DNA of 64,000 nt, taken from positions 1,426,001-1,490,000 of the forward strand of contig NZ_CP099997.1 in NCBI RefSeq assembly GCF_024138145.1, given 5' to 3'. Of this stretch, positions 35,083 through 43,276 are shown one piece after another (position 1 is the stretch's first letter; the number at the start of each line of letters is the position of its first letter). The DNA is from Natronosalvus halobius (lineage in GTDB: Archaea; Halobacteriota; Halobacteria; Halobacteriales; Natrialbaceae). Position numbers and translations under genes: made by a program. The notes beneath the pieces were generated by a model, which searched no databases, was not told where the DNA came from, and saw only the letters and a list, made by a program, of their open reading frames with translations.

Positions 35083-35718
35083 ATGCAGGTCGTCGTTCCA
35101 TTCGCCGACGAATCCCCCAAGTCCCGCCTCGCGCCCGTCCTCGAGCGCGAGGAGCGACGACGACTCGCCCGAGCGATGATCGCCGACGTCTGCTCGACGC
35201 TCCGAGCGGTGGGTCGAGACCCGACGATTCTCGCGACGGAGCCACTTTCGGCGTCGACGCTGAACGCGCTCGACGATCCCGAAGTGAACGTGATCGTCGA
35301 CGACCAGGCGCTCTCGCCCGCGGTCAACGCCGTCCTCGAGTCCGTTGACCACACGGTCGCGATCGTCATGGCAGATCTGGCGCTCGCGACGCCCGCGGCA
35401 CTCGAGACGCTGTTCGAGACGCCCGGCGACGTAGTCGTCGCACCGGGACGCGGCGGCGGCACGAACGCGCTCGTCGTTCGTCACCCCGAGTTCCGCACGG
35501 ACTACCACGGCGCGTCCATTCTAGACCACCGGGAGCAGGCCCGCGAAATCGGGACGACCCTGGAGACGGTCGACTCCTTCCGGCTGGCGACCGACATCGA
35601 CGAGCCGGCGGACCTGGTCGAGGGATGGCTCCACGGTGGCGGCCACACGCGAGCGGCGCTCGAGGCGTTCGGCTTCGACCTCGAGATGACCGAGGGGCGA
35701 GTTCGGCTGGTTCGGTAG
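35083..35718 (+). CDS. cofC: 2-phospho-L-lactate guanylyltransferase
   Basis: A 211-residue nucleotidyltransferase that activates 2-phospho-lactate (or PEP) with GTP for coenzyme F420. The N-terminal FADESPKSRLAP carries the nucleotide-binding lysine and arginine. VIMADLALATP near 91 holds the metal-binding aspartate, and APGRGGGTNALVVR near 126 forms the active-site loop. cofG follows after a 93-base gap on the same strand, so an F420 operon is likely. Confidence 0.92.
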   Translation: MQVVVPFADESPKSRLAPVLEREERRRLARAMIADVCSTLRAVGRDPTILATEPLSASTLNALDDPEVNVIVDDQALSPAVNAVLESVDHTVAIVMADLALATPAALETLFETPGDVVVAPGRGGGTNALVVRHPEFRTDYHGASILDHREQAREIGTTLETVDSFRLATDIDEPADLVEGWLHGGGHTRAALEAFGFDLEMTEGRVRLVR

Positions 35719-35811
35719 ACGAGAGTGGGTATTCGCATGTGCCGGCGTCGCCCGGTTGCCGGTAAAGTGAAGCGTTTTAGGCCGGGGACGACTCCCTCCA
35801 GACGAGAACCG

Positions 35812-37002
35812 ATGATTCCGGGGACAGCGGAGTACGACGTCGAGGTGTCCATCGCCGAATCCGAGATCGAGCGCCTGCTTCAGGTGACGCCGAGCGACGT
35901 CGAACCCGCCCCCGAACTCTCGTTCTGTCGGAACGTGTTCATCCCGCTCACGACCGCCTGCCGGTACACCTGCACCTACTGCACGTACTTCGACCCGCCG
36001 GGCCAGGCCTCGCTCCTCTCGCTCCAGGAGGTCCGCGACATCTGCCGACGAGGGTCAGACGCCGGCTGTACCGAGGCACTGTTCACGTTCGGTGACGACC
36101 CCGACGATCGGTACACACGGATTCACAACCAGCTCGCCGACTGGGGCCACGACTCGATCCACGACTACCTGCGGGCGGCCTGCGAGGCCGCTCTCGAGGA
36201 AGGACTGCTCCCGCACTCGAACCCCGGCGATCAGACACTCGAGCAGATGGCCAAGGTGGCGGACGTGAACGCGAGCATGGGTGTGATGCTCGAGACGACG
36301 GCCGACGTAGACGCCCACGCGGGGGCGCGACGAAAGCTACCCGGCCAGCGCCTGCGGACGATTCGGAACGCGGGCGAACTCGACGTGGCGTTCACGACCG
36401 GGATCCTGGTCGGCATCGGAGAGTCCTGGCGTGACCGCGCCGAGAGCCTGCTCGCGATTCGCGAACTGCACGAACGCTACGATCACGTCCAGGAGGTGAT
36501 CGTCCAGCCCGTCGCAAACAACGAGCGCTGGACGGACGGGTCGCCCGGCCTCGAGACGATGCGTCGGGTGACGGCGATGGCGCGGGTCGCCCTCCCCGAG
36601 GAAGTGTCGGTCCAGGTGCCCCCGAACCTCGCCCCCGCCCGGGATCTGGTCGACTGCGGCATCGACGACCTCGGCGGCGTCTCGCCGGTGACCGACGACC
36701 ACATCAACCCGGACTACGCCTGGCCCGCGCTGGACGAACTCGAGGCCGTCGCCGAGCATGCCGGCGTTCCGCTCCGCGAACGGCTACCGATCTACGAGCG
36801 GTTCCTGCCTGCCGGGATGCGAAGTGCCGATTTCGACGGGGTCCTGGCCGACGGGGTCGACGGAATACAGGCCAGCGGCGTCGACGACGGAGTGAAGCGA
36901 GCGAGCGACGCCCACGGTCGAGCGTGGCTCTCCTCAACGATTCGGCAGGCTCTCGAGGCCGACGACGACGCCGGGCGCCGCTTTCGAGCGACGCTCGAGT
37001 AG
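35812..37002 (+). CDS. cofG: FO synthase subunit CofG (radical SAM)
   Basis: A 396-residue radical SAM enzyme that, with CofH, forms the deazaflavin FO ring of F420. The cluster motif CRYTCTYC lies near residues 48-55. LFTFGDDPDDRY near 91 and ANVNASMGVMLETT-like segments near 150-165 match the family. ATG at 35812 is preferred over an in-frame upstream start. CofH is not in the window. The C-terminal ~40 residues are a low-similarity acidic extension. Confidence 0.93.
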   Translation: MIPGTAEYDVEVSIAESEIERLLQVTPSDVEPAPELSFCRNVFIPLTTACRYTCTYCTYFDPPGQASLLSLQEVRDICRRGSDAGCTEALFTFGDDPDDRYTRIHNQLADWGHDSIHDYLRAACEAALEEGLLPHSNPGDQTLEQMAKVADVNASMGVMLETTADVDAHAGARRKLPGQRLRTIRNAGELDVAFTTGILVGIGESWRDRAESLLAIRELHERYDHVQEVIVQPVANNERWTDGSPGLETMRRVTAMARVALPEEVSVQVPPNLAPARDLVDCGIDDLGGVSPVTDDHINPDYAWPALDELEAVAEHAGVPLRERLPIYERFLPAGMRSADFDGVLADGVDGIQASGVDDGVKRASDAHGRAWLSSTIRQALEADDDAGRRFRATLE

Positions 37003-37153
37003 CCCGCTGGAGAAGGGCCAGCTTCCGGACGCCGCGGTCGTGATCGTGCTCGACAGGCAATACGTGCGACACGGGTCGGTTCTGAGGACGGCGTTTACTC
37101 GAAATCGAGTTGGAGAACGGCGCTGTCAGCAACGGTGACCGGTGTGACTGGGT

Positions 37154-37160
37154 TTTATGT
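37154..37160 (+). promoter_or_regulatory. TATA-like box of the 39-residue zinc-ribbon gene
   Basis: TTTATGT, 24-30 bases before the ATG at 37184. Confidence 0.45.
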
Positions 37161-37183
37161 ACGAGTATAACTAATCCAGTACT

Positions 37184-37303
37184 ATGGCAACAGTCAGCGC
37201 CTGCCCGAAGTGCGGTTCCAGTTCGCTCGGCCTCGAACAGCGCGGCTTTGCGTGCGGCGATTGCGACTGGGTCGCCTGTCCAGAGTACCTGATGGAAGTG
37301 TAG
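37184..37303 (+). CDS. 39-residue zinc-ribbon micro-protein
   Basis: Too short for most gene finders. It reads MATVSACPKCGSSSLG, then CGDCDW, and ends PEYLMEV. Two CxxC knuckles (CPKC, CGDC) plus a further cysteine form a CPxCG-type zinc ribbon. It has a promoter at the leaderless distance and GC-rich codons. Related micro-proteins are widespread in Halobacteria, and some affect swarming or biofilm in Haloferax. No specific role is known here. Confidence 0.7.
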   Translation: MATVSACPKCGSSSLGLEQRGFACGDCDWVACPEYLMEV

Positions 37304-37321
37304 GCGCCCCGTCGGCGGCGG

Positions 37322-38167
37322 TTACTCGGCCGGTAGCGAACAGGTTTCTTCGTAGCTCGCGTCACGAACCGACTCGATAGCGGGCTCTTCGCCACAAACT
37401 GGGCAGTCCGGATTGTGCCTGAGTTCGACGGTCTCGAAGGTCATTCCCATCGCATCGTACAGCAAGAGGCGTCCCTCGAGCGTCTCGCCCGTTTCGAGGA
37501 GGAGCTTTACGACCTCGGTCGCCTGGATGCAGCCGACGGTTCCTGGCAGGACGCCGAGCACGCCGGTCGTCGCGCAGTCGGGAACCGTTCCGGGTTCGGG
37601 CGCTTCCGGGAAGAGACAGCGGTAACACGGCGGCGTCGATTCCGTCTCCGTCCCGCGGTTTCGGTTGTCGAACGTCGTGATCTGTCCCTCGAATCGGTAA
37701 ATCGCGCCGTGAGAGAGTGGCGTCCCGGTCAGGACGCAGTGATCGTTGAGGAGGTACCGGGTCGCGAAGTTGTCACTAGCGTCCAGGACGACGTCGTAGT
37801 CGGCGACCAGATCCGCGACGTTCGTCTGGGTGAGGCGTTGCTCGTGTTTCTCGACGGTGACGTCCGGGTTGAGTTGCGTGACGTAGTCGGCCGCGCTGTC
37901 CACCTTCGGTCGGCCCACATCGTCGTCGCCGTGGACGATCTGGCGCTGGAGGTTCGACCGATCGACGATGTCGTCGTCGACGATGCCGAGCCGACCGATG
38001 CCCGCCGCGGCGAGGTACTGAATTGCTGGCGACCCGAGGCCACCCGCCCCGACGACCAGGACCGACCCCTCGAGCAGCCGTTGCTGGCCTTCGGGGCCGA
38101 CTTCGTCCATGATGACGTGTCTCGAGTAGCGGTCGAGCTGGGTGGGGTCGAGGCGAAGGTCGCTCAT
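37322..38167 (-). CDS. ubaA: E1-like activating enzyme UbaA (ThiF/MoeB/HesA family)
   Basis: A 281-residue adenylating enzyme. Its ATP-binding motif is GAGGLGSPAIQYLAAAGIG near residue 38, followed by DRSNLQRQ with the arginine finger. Zinc knuckles are CYRC near 185 and CPVC near 262. The probable acceptor cysteine lies in PDCATTGVLG near 202. In Haloferax UbaA adenylates ubiquitin-like SAMPs both for protein conjugation and for sulfur supply to molybdopterin and tRNA thiolation. The MoeA pair and AOR of this window would need that sulfur path. ATG at 38167 is chosen; the open frame runs on to 38350 without conserved sequence. Confidence 0.92.
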   Translation of the reverse strand: MSDLRLDPTQLDRYSRHVIMDEVGPEGQQRLLEGSVLVVGAGGLGSPAIQYLAAAGIGRLGIVDDDIVDRSNLQRQIVHGDDDVGRPKVDSAADYVTQLNPDVTVEKHEQRLTQTNVADLVADYDVVLDASDNFATRYLLNDHCVLTGTPLSHGAIYRFEGQITTFDNRNRGTETESTPPCYRCLFPEAPEPGTVPDCATTGVLGVLPGTVGCIQATEVVKLLLETGETLEGRLLLYDAMGMTFETVELRHNPDCPVCGEEPAIESVRDASYEETCSLPAE

Positions 38168-38256
38168 GTTCCACACTTCGGACGGGAACGAGAAAAGTCC
38201 GCGGGAACCAACCACGCTGTCAGAGTATGACTGATAATGACTGTCACTACCCGATG

Positions 38257-38264
38257 CTTTATGT
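38257..38264 (+). promoter_or_regulatory. TATA-like box of the HVO_0416-like gene
   Basis: CTTTATGT, 22-29 bases before the ATG at 38286. Confidence 0.4.
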
Positions 38265-38285
38265 GCGTGTATGGTGTGTTGTAGC

Positions 38286-38477
38286 ATGACTATGGCATCA
38301 TCACCCAACGGTGCCGGAGACGACGTTTTCGACCAGTTCCTCGCCGACAACGGCCATACGACGGAGCGGGCGGGCTGGGAACGTGATTACAACAAGAAGC
38401 AGTGTCCGGATTGCGGCGGCCTTCACGATACGTCCGCGACGACCTGTACCGTCTGTGGGTGGGATCCGCGGCCGTAG
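38286..38477 (+). CDS. Small zinc-ribbon protein, HVO_0416-like
   Basis: A 63-residue protein with a helical first half (VFDQFLADNGH) and a C-terminal zinc ribbon. The knuckles are CPDC and CTVC, the second embedded in TVCGWDP. The NKKQCPDCGG junction matches my memory of the HVO_0416 family of small haloarchaeal zinc fingers. A second in-frame ATG two codons later is possible. It is divergent from ubaA with about 118 bases between the starts. Confidence 0.78.
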   Translation: MTMASSPNGAGDDVFDQFLADNGHTTERAGWERDYNKKQCPDCGGLHDTSATTCTVCGWDPRP

Positions 38478-38691
38478 CCAGGATCCACATCGCTTTTTCG
38501 CCGTGCTCGAGTCGACTTCTTCTCTGTACTCGAATCGACCGTCGCAATCGCCACCGCCCGGTGTGCCTACAGCGTCCAAACGAGCCCAGCGCAGGACGAG
38601 GACCGCGATACGCGCTTCGGTGCCGTGGCGCCACGGTACCACGCTATTCCTACTCGACCTTCATAATTTCATATATTCGTAGTCGGTAGAA

Positions 38692-38699
38692 TTATTATA
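38692..38699 (+). promoter_or_regulatory. TATA-like box of the DUF7563-like gene
   Basis: TTATTATA, 34-41 bases before the ATG at 38733, in an AT-rich stretch starting near 38660. Confidence 0.5.
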
Positions 38700-38732
38700 C
38701 CGTATCGCTGACGGAGAAACGAGGGATCATCA

Positions 38733-38891
38733 ATGCCGAAATGCCAGAACTGCGGTGCGTTCGTGACGGACGCGTATGCGAGAGTGTTTACCCCTCGGAA
38801 CGTCGACGACCCGCGCGTCTGTCCGGAGTGTACCGACAAGATACGCGACGGCGCGGAGATTCGTCGGGCCCGCTCGCCACGGAATAATTGA
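38733..38891 (+). CDS. 52-residue zinc-ribbon protein, DUF7563-like
   Basis: It starts MPKCQNCGAFVTDAYARVF, and the second knuckle is CPEC in VCPECTDK. This is a treble-clef-like ribbon followed by a basic helix (IRDGAEIRRARSP). I recall the family as DUF7563, abundant in Halobacteria and their viruses. Its own AT-rich promoter region precedes it. The function is unknown, and nucleic-acid binding is inferred. Confidence 0.8.
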   Translation: MPKCQNCGAFVTDAYARVFTPRNVDDPRVCPECTDKIRDGAEIRRARSPRNN

Positions 38892-39087
38892 ATCACACCC
38901 CAAAATTGTCCCGAGATCGTTCCCGGAATCGTCCCTAAAGTCCCCGGAACCATCCGAAATTTTCTAGAGAAACCCGTCGACGAGTCACTCTTCGATTCTG
39001 TAGCCTCGAAGTCGACGAAAGAGCGAACACGCCGTGGGTCCCTGACTCGTCAATTATTCGCCCGTTCGTCGGATGAAACCCACGTGA

Positions 39088-39095
39088 CTTATAGG
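39088..39095 (+). promoter_or_regulatory. TATA box of the UvrD/Rep helicase gene
   Basis: CTTATAGG, 24-31 bases before the ATG at 39119. Confidence 0.5.
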
Positions 39096-39118
39096 AGTCG
39101 CGTCCCTGATATGGTACA

Positions 39119-41047
39119 ATGGCTACAACGGAGACGGATGCGGATGCTGAGGCGGGGGCGCACGTCACTCGTCTGTTCGGCGGCCCCGGCAGCGGGAAAA
39201 CGACGGCACTCCTCGACCACGTCGAAGAGATTCTCGAAGCAGACGACGTGACGTTTCGAGACATCCTCGTCGTCTCCTACACGCGAGCGGCCGCCCAGGA
39301 GATTCGAGAACGGCTGGCCGAGCGCCTCGACGAGAGCCCACGCGCCCTCCAGGGCAACGTCTGTACGATGCACGCCAAGGCGTACAACCTGCTCGACCTC
39401 TCTCGCGGCGACGTCATCGGCGAGAAGGACAAAGAGGAGTTCTGCGAAGACTACGGCCTCGAGTACGAGGACGAGTACAGCGGCGCAGGACGGCGTACCG
39501 CACGGTCGACGACTATCGGGAACAAGATCATCGCGACGAGTCAGTGGCTCCAGCGCACCCGCCGGGACGTCGCCGACTGGTACGACGTACCCTTCCAGTG
39601 GGACGTCGAGGAGGTCCGACTCCCGCCCGAAATCGACCCGAACGCCCAAGAGGGGAACAAGTACACGCCGACGTGGCCCTCCGACGACGACCGGATCGAC
39701 GTCCCCGAGGCGATTCGCGCCTGGCGTAACTACAAGGGACAGGAAGGTAAGATCGGCTTCGCGGACATGCTCGAGCGGGTGAAACAGCGCTCGCTCATCC
39801 CGAACGTCGACTACCTGGTCATCGACGAGTTCCAGGACATCACGACCCTGCAGTACGACGTCTACGAAGAGTGGAAACCCCACGTCGAGCGAGTCCTGAT
39901 CGCCGGCGACGACGACCAGGTCGTCTACTCCTGGCAGGGGGCCGACCCCGCACTCTTGCTCGACGAGGAGGTCGACGAGGACGTCATCCTCCCGAACTCC
40001 TACCGGCTGCCCTCGAACGTTCTCAACGCAGTCAACCAGGAGATTCGCCACATCGATGTTCGCCAGGACAAGGACCTCAACCCGCGCAAGGAGGGTGGCC
40101 TCGTCGAGGCCTACCAGAACCGATCGATGCTCGACCTGGTTCGGATGGTCCGCCAAACGCTGGTCGAGGACGACGGAACGATCATGCTACTCTTCCGGGC
40201 ACGCTACCAGATGTTCCAGTTCATCGACGAGTTCATCACCGAGGGGATCCCCTTCACCGCGCTGACCGACCAACGGATGTGGACCGATCGACTGACGCAG
40301 TACGTCCGCGCTATCGAGGCCATCGACGCGGACGAAGACGTCACCGGCTTACAGGCCCGGCGCCTCGCCGACATGCTCATGGACTCGGCGTTCGGAACCA
40401 ACGAACGCGACGCTCTCTTCGACGAGATCGACGAGCGTCAGGAGGACGCCGGTATCGACGACCTCGAGGAACTGATGATCCCGGTGGACGTGATCAGGGA
40501 CTACGCGCCGTTCCTCCCTGACCCGGCCTCGGCCTCGGACATGGTCCGGAAGGTGACGAACTTCCAGAAGAAGTCGATCAAGGCCTACTTCGCCATCGGC
40601 ACCTACGAGGGAATGGCCACGGACCAGGTTCGTGTCGGCACGATTCACTCCGCGAAGGGTCGCGAGGCCGACCACGTCTTCGTCGGCACCGACCTCACCG
40701 AGAAAGTGGTCGAGCAGATGGTCGCCACGGTCGACGACCCCGAGGACATCCCCGGCGTCGAGGAGTTCACCAAGACCAGCTCGCCCGTACCCGTCCTGAC
40801 GGACAACGAGCGTCGCGTCTTCTACGTCGGTATGTCCCGCGCCCGGGAACGCCTCGTCCTCCTCGAGAACCTCGTCGACGGCGCGCCGACGCTCTCGATC
40901 GACGTCTTGCTCAACAACCGCCAGACCGGCGCCGACCTCGAGGAACTCGTCGAGCAGGCCCAGCTGTCCGAGGACGAGCGACTCGATGGCGAGGGTGACG
41001 CCGATGCCGACATCGACGCCGACGAAGCCGAAATCGAAGCGCCGTGA
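39119..41047 (+). CDS. UvrD/Rep family superfamily 1 helicase
   Basis: A 642-residue SF1A DNA helicase. Motif I is GGPGSGKTT near residue 22, motif Ia is VVSYTRAAAQEI, motif II is VIDEFQDIT near 238, motif III is GDDDQVVYSWQGA, motif V is TIHSAKGREADHVFV near 510 and motif VI is VGMSRARERLVL near 575. It translocates 3' to 5' on single-stranded DNA in repair or replication restart. The acidic C-terminal tail carries Asp/Ala repeats. Its stop overlaps the next start by four bases (GTGA). Confidence 0.93.
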   Translation: MATTETDADAEAGAHVTRLFGGPGSGKTTALLDHVEEILEADDVTFRDILVVSYTRAAAQEIRERLAERLDESPRALQGNVCTMHAKAYNLLDLSRGDVIGEKDKEEFCEDYGLEYEDEYSGAGRRTARSTTIGNKIIATSQWLQRTRRDVADWYDVPFQWDVEEVRLPPEIDPNAQEGNKYTPTWPSDDDRIDVPEAIRAWRNYKGQEGKIGFADMLERVKQRSLIPNVDYLVIDEFQDITTLQYDVYEEWKPHVERVLIAGDDDQVVYSWQGADPALLLDEEVDEDVILPNSYRLPSNVLNAVNQEIRHIDVRQDKDLNPRKEGGLVEAYQNRSMLDLVRMVRQTLVEDDGTIMLLFRARYQMFQFIDEFITEGIPFTALTDQRMWTDRLTQYVRAIEAIDADEDVTGLQARRLADMLMDSAFGTNERDALFDEIDERQEDAGIDDLEELMIPVDVIRDYAPFLPDPASASDMVRKVTNFQKKSIKAYFAIGTYEGMATDQVRVGTIHSAKGREADHVFVGTDLTEKVVEQMVATVDDPEDIPGVEEFTKTSSPVPVLTDNERRVFYVGMSRARERLVLLENLVDGAPTLSIDVLLNNRQTGADLEELVEQAQLSEDERLDGEGDADADIDADEAEIEAP

Positions 41048-42387
41048 CCGAGCGGGCGTCACACCCGACAGCAACCGACGAGACCACGCGAGCGCGGGTG
41101 TGGGAGACTATTCGAACGCGCCTCCAGGACCGATCGGCAACGGCGTTCGTTCACTGCGGTCCGGTTCGCGACCCCTTGATCCGATACTGTCTGCTTTTCA
41201 GCGGCGATGGCGCTCGGGAACCGAAGTCGGACTCGAACTCGAACTCGAACGCGAACGCGAACGCGAGCACAAAGCCGACCGATTCGACAATGCCGACTGC
41301 GAACGCGCTGCTAGCGAACGCGCCGGTCGCTGCCGGAACGACGGTCGCGGTTGCCGTCGACCGCGACCACGACCACGACCACGACCACGACCGTGACCGC
41401 GAACGCTGGCACATCGAGACGGCGACCCGGAAACAGCGAGCGAACGGAACGACCCACCCTGCCGAAATCGTGGCGAGGGCGATTTCGCAGGCACACGGAG
41501 ACGGCGAGAGTTACGAACGCGTCCTGACACCGGCCACGATTCCGCACGACGCCGCCTGCTACCTCGAACGGGCCGGGTTCTCCCTCGCCTCGAGCGACGT
41601 TCTGTCGGCGCTTCGAGCGACTAAAGCCGACATCGAACTGGCGGCCCTCGAGCGCGCCCAGACGGCCGCTGCCGACGGCCTCGAGCGAGCGAGGTCGATG
41701 CTGGCGGCGGCGACGGTCGTAGACGGTGATGATGATTCCGACACGAAACGCGACGACGTGCGAACGGAAACGGAAACGGGGACGGAAACCAGAACGCGCT
41801 CGCTCGAGTTCAGGGGTGAGAGTGAGGGTAATCCCCTCACACCAACCGACGTCTCCGGCGCCGTCGGCCAGGCCGTTCTCGACGCCGGATGCCGACCGGT
41901 GTCGACGACCGTGACGGGTGACGATCGGTTAGTGGCCGACCGACCGATCGAGATCGATACGCTTGTTCGGACGCCGTCGGGCTACCACGGCCGGCTCGTT
42001 CGAACCCTCGTCGTCGATCCGCACGGCGGGGCCGAACGGCGAGCACACGTCGCGCTCACTCACGCCTTCCGATCGGTCCGGACGATGGCCGGCGCCGGCG
42101 ACCACACGGTCTCCGCCCTCGAGGCTGACCTCGAGGCGGAGATTCGCGCGTTCGGGTTCGGCGAGTCGGACGAAATCGACGTCCAGGTGGCGGGGATCGG
42201 ACTCGAGCCTCGAGAGCGACCGATCGGCAGCGGTGAGTCGGTTGCCGTCGGGGCGACGATTTGTGTCGATGCGACGGTGGGGACCGATGCTGGACGCGTT
42301 CGTCTCGCGGACGTCCTGGCTCGAACCGAAGACGATGCACAGTGGCTCTCGCCGGTCTCGTGGTCGATGCGGCCCTCGAGTGAGTAG
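41044..42387 (+). CDS. Degenerate M24 (creatinase/aminopeptidase-fold) protein
   Basis: A 447-residue protein with a GTG start overlapping the helicase stop. The first ~180 residues resemble the N-terminal domain of Xaa-Pro peptidases (LTPATIPHDAACYLERAGF). They carry two low-complexity insertions, an Asn/Ser/Ala run near residues 63-74 and a DHDHDH run near 107-116. The pita-bread domain follows. The metal aspartate pair of M24 enzymes appears as D305, but the second position is arginine (GYHGRL for the usual GxxGDL). The usual histidine and glutamate motifs near 380-420 are also replaced. Peptidase activity is therefore unlikely. Helicase coupling suggests a structural or regulatory role, which is inference. 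Confidence 0.75.
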   Translation: MTERASHPTATDETTRARVWETIRTRLQDRSATAFVHCGPVRDPLIRYCLLFSGDGAREPKSDSNSNSNANANASTKPTDSTMPTANALLANAPVAAGTTVAVAVDRDHDHDHDHDRDRERWHIETATRKQRANGTTHPAEIVARAISQAHGDGESYERVLTPATIPHDAACYLERAGFSLASSDVLSALRATKADIELAALERAQTAAADGLERARSMLAAATVVDGDDDSDTKRDDVRTETETGTETRTRSLEFRGESEGNPLTPTDVSGAVGQAVLDAGCRPVSTTVTGDDRLVADRPIEIDTLVRTPSGYHGRLVRTLVVDPHGGAERRAHVALTHAFRSVRTMAGAGDHTVSALEADLEAEIRAFGFGESDEIDVQVAGIGLEPRERPIGSGESVAVGATICVDATVGTDAGRVRLADVLARTEDDAQWLSPVSWSMRPSSE

Positions 42388-42397
42388 TGGTTCGGTC

Positions 42398-42460
42398 GTG
42401 AGGTGTGAGGTGTGAGGTGTGAGGTGTGAGGTGTGAGTTGGGAGTTGGGAGTTGGGAGTC
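42398..42460. repeat. Heptamer tandem array, 9 units
   Basis: Five perfect GTGAGGT units followed by GTGAGTT, two GGGAGTT and one GGGAGTC, all in phase with a 7-base period, between the M24-like and thioesterase genes. Confidence 0.9.
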
Positions 42461-42569
42461 GTGGGCCAGCGCTCTTGGTTCGACAGTAGTGAATCGCGAA
42501 CCGCGTATCGTGACTCGTGAACCGCGAATGTCCTAACACTGACCACTGATCACGGCCACAGGCCGGGAG

Positions 42570-43040
42570 TCACTCCGGCCGAAAGAGCCGATAGGATCCC
42601 TGCCCGGTCGCGACTTCTCGCGTTTCTCCGTCCGGTGTCGTGCTCTCGACGGTTACCTCGCTCACGCCGACGCTGGTCCCCGCCCGCACGATTTTGGCCG
42701 TCGCCTCGAGATCGCCCGTCGCCGGCCGAAGGTAGTTCACGTTGAGATTGATGGTCGCCGAACCCGCCTCGAGGGGCTTCTCGAAGGTGGTGTGAAAGAC
42801 GAGGCCGCCGACGGTGTCGACGAGCGTCGCAGCGACGCCGCCGTGAATGTCCGGACGTCGCTCGCTCCCATCGACCCGTGACGGCCGTGTGTTCGTCAGC
42901 TTCTCGTCGTAGGGGATGGCCATGCACATCCGCCCCTCAGAGACGTCCTCGACCGTCGTTCCCAGCCACGAGAGGAACTCGTGGTTCTCGTCGATGTATT
43001 CCTGCAGAACGGCGGCGATGTCGTCGTAGGACGCAGTCAT
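42570..43040 (-). CDS. PaaI-type hotdog thioesterase
   Basis: A 156-residue hotdog-fold protein of the PaaI/4HBT group that hydrolyses acyl-CoA thioesters. The signature DIHGGVAATLVDTVGG near residue 64 includes the catalytic aspartate/glycine region on the long helix, and LNVNYLRPA near 98 is the following strand. The ATG at 43040 (MTASYDDIAAVLQEY) is preferred; the open frame to 43277 encodes unconserved residues. The substrate is unknown. Confidence 0.88.
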   Translation of the reverse strand: MTASYDDIAAVLQEYIDENHEFLSWLGTTVEDVSEGRMCMAIPYDEKLTNTRPSRVDGSERRPDIHGGVAATLVDTVGGLVFHTTFEKPLEAGSATINLNVNYLRPATGDLEATAKIVRAGTSVGVSEVTVESTTPDGETREVATGQGSYRLFRPE

Positions 43041-43276
43041 ACCCTCGAGTGTGCAAGCCAGTGATTTGTGTCCTGCGTTTGTGCGCTGGCCCGATCGAGT
43101 CAGTTTCTTCGCATTCACTTCGTCCGCAGATGAGCCACCACTCGTATGGCCTCGCGGATACCCACCCCTCGAGTAGCCAACGCGCTGTCGCGCTTTATCC
43201 GAAATTTCCGTCTCCTCCTCCCTGTGACGTGCAAAAACACGAACTATCAATAGGGTCCAGTGTAGCTCTCTACACA

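Noticed and set aside
38891-39118. Extra gene between the DUF7563-like and helicase genes
   Set aside because: Only short frames with A/T-rich codons and no motif are present.
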